From assembly GCA_963169195.1 (NCBI GenBank), contig CAUJDN010000065.1:1-64000 (forward strand): a stretch of 64,000 nt of DNA, given 5' to 3'. Position 1 is the stretch's first letter, and every line of letters begins with the position of its first letter. Origin of the DNA: Acidobacteriota bacterium. Lineage in GTDB: Bacteria > Acidobacteriota > Vicinamibacteria > Vicinamibacterales > UBA2999. The notes beneath the pieces were generated by a model. It ran no database searches. It was not told where the DNA came from and saw only the letters and a program-made list of their open reading frames with translations. Position numbers and translations under genes: made by a program. This document shows, in pieces, positions 63,918 through 64,000 of this stretch.

Positions 63918-64000
63918 ATGGCGACACACGTCTACATCGATCGCATCGGGGAACACGTCGGGGAGACCGTCACGGTCAAGGGCTGGCTCGCCAACCGGCG
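63918..64000 (+). CDS. asnS: Asparagine-tRNA ligase, 5' end only (runs off the window)
   Basis: The 27 visible codons read MATHVYIDRIGEHVGETVTV followed by KGWLANRR, the OB-fold start of asparaginyl-tRNA synthetase (the R-x-R at the end contacts tRNA in this family). It begins 9 bp after the isomerase stop. AATACT at 63901-63906 is a weak -10 candidate. The assignment to asnS rather than aspS is by the VTVKGWLANRR pattern and is likely but not certain with so little sequence. Confidence 0.8.
   Translation, partial: MATHVYIDRIGEHVGETVTVKGWLANR

Overview
The window is a gene-dense, high-GC stretch of a bacterial chromosome, with genes on both strands and many 1-4 bp gene overlaps. Three features point to the Acidobacteriota, probably a Vicinamibacteria-like (subdivision 6) member: an ADOP-type duplicated permease (42078-44507), a VWFA-related protein of the acidobacterial type (55510-57618), and several secreted families common in that phylum (BNR-repeat protein, ECF sigma/anti-sigma/DUF4097). 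The lineage is inferred from family content; there is no rRNA in the window. I see no prophage, insertion sequence or CRISPR array.

Layout. 0.2-7.4 kb: PilZ protein, gamma-glutamylcyclotransferase, a two-ATPase/two-permease ABC-2 operon with a trailing membrane protein, a NUDIX-HD reading frame and a YjbQ protein. 7.4-13.5 kb: tsaD, mtnA and a nucleoside-salvage operon (deoA, a nupC-type transporter, punA, cdd). 13.5-24.4 kb: a HEAT-repeat protein and an HD-GYP phosphodiesterase that share an N-terminal domain, an alkaline phosphatase, a subtilase, a beta-barrel protein, an alkyltransferase-like protein, and an ECF sigma factor with its anti-sigma factor and a DUF4097 protein. 24.4-32.7 kb: a cell-shape operon in the order GGDEF protein, mreB, mreC, mreD, mrdA (PBP2), rodA, rng. 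32.8-44.5 kb: a PpiD/SurA-like chaperone, SppA, a class C beta-lactamase-fold hydrolase, a sortilin-like BNR protein, a broken uridine kinase gene and the ADOP permease. 44.6-49.2 kb: tRNA-Leu(CAG), a LysR regulator divergent from leuA-leuB-ilvC. 49.2-64 kb: a small conserved-looking protein, a DmpA-type peptidase, a threonine dehydratase-like enzyme, glycogen phosphorylase, several hypotheticals, an M24 peptidase, an HtrA protease, a CYTH protein, a MurU/AmgK-like pair, a TIM-barrel isomerase and the start of asnS.

The most interesting signal is architectural. At least 13 genes have a TANNNT -10-like hexamer ending only 6-9 bp before the start codon, seven of them at exactly 6 bp. That puts the predicted transcription start on or next to the start codon, so these mRNAs should be leaderless or nearly so. 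The starts are ATG, GTG and TTG, and there is rarely a Shine-Dalgarno sequence. In two cases (mtnA and the 63066 isomerase gene) the -10 element contains the stop codon of the preceding gene, so the genes look like operons but have their own promoters. Other notable points are an internal leaderless promoter at the HD half of the NUDIX-HD frame, a frame-breaking internal deletion in udk, a LeuA without the C-terminal feedback domain, a hairpin over the leuA ribosome binding site, and a diguanylate cyclase with an intact I-site heading the mre operon.
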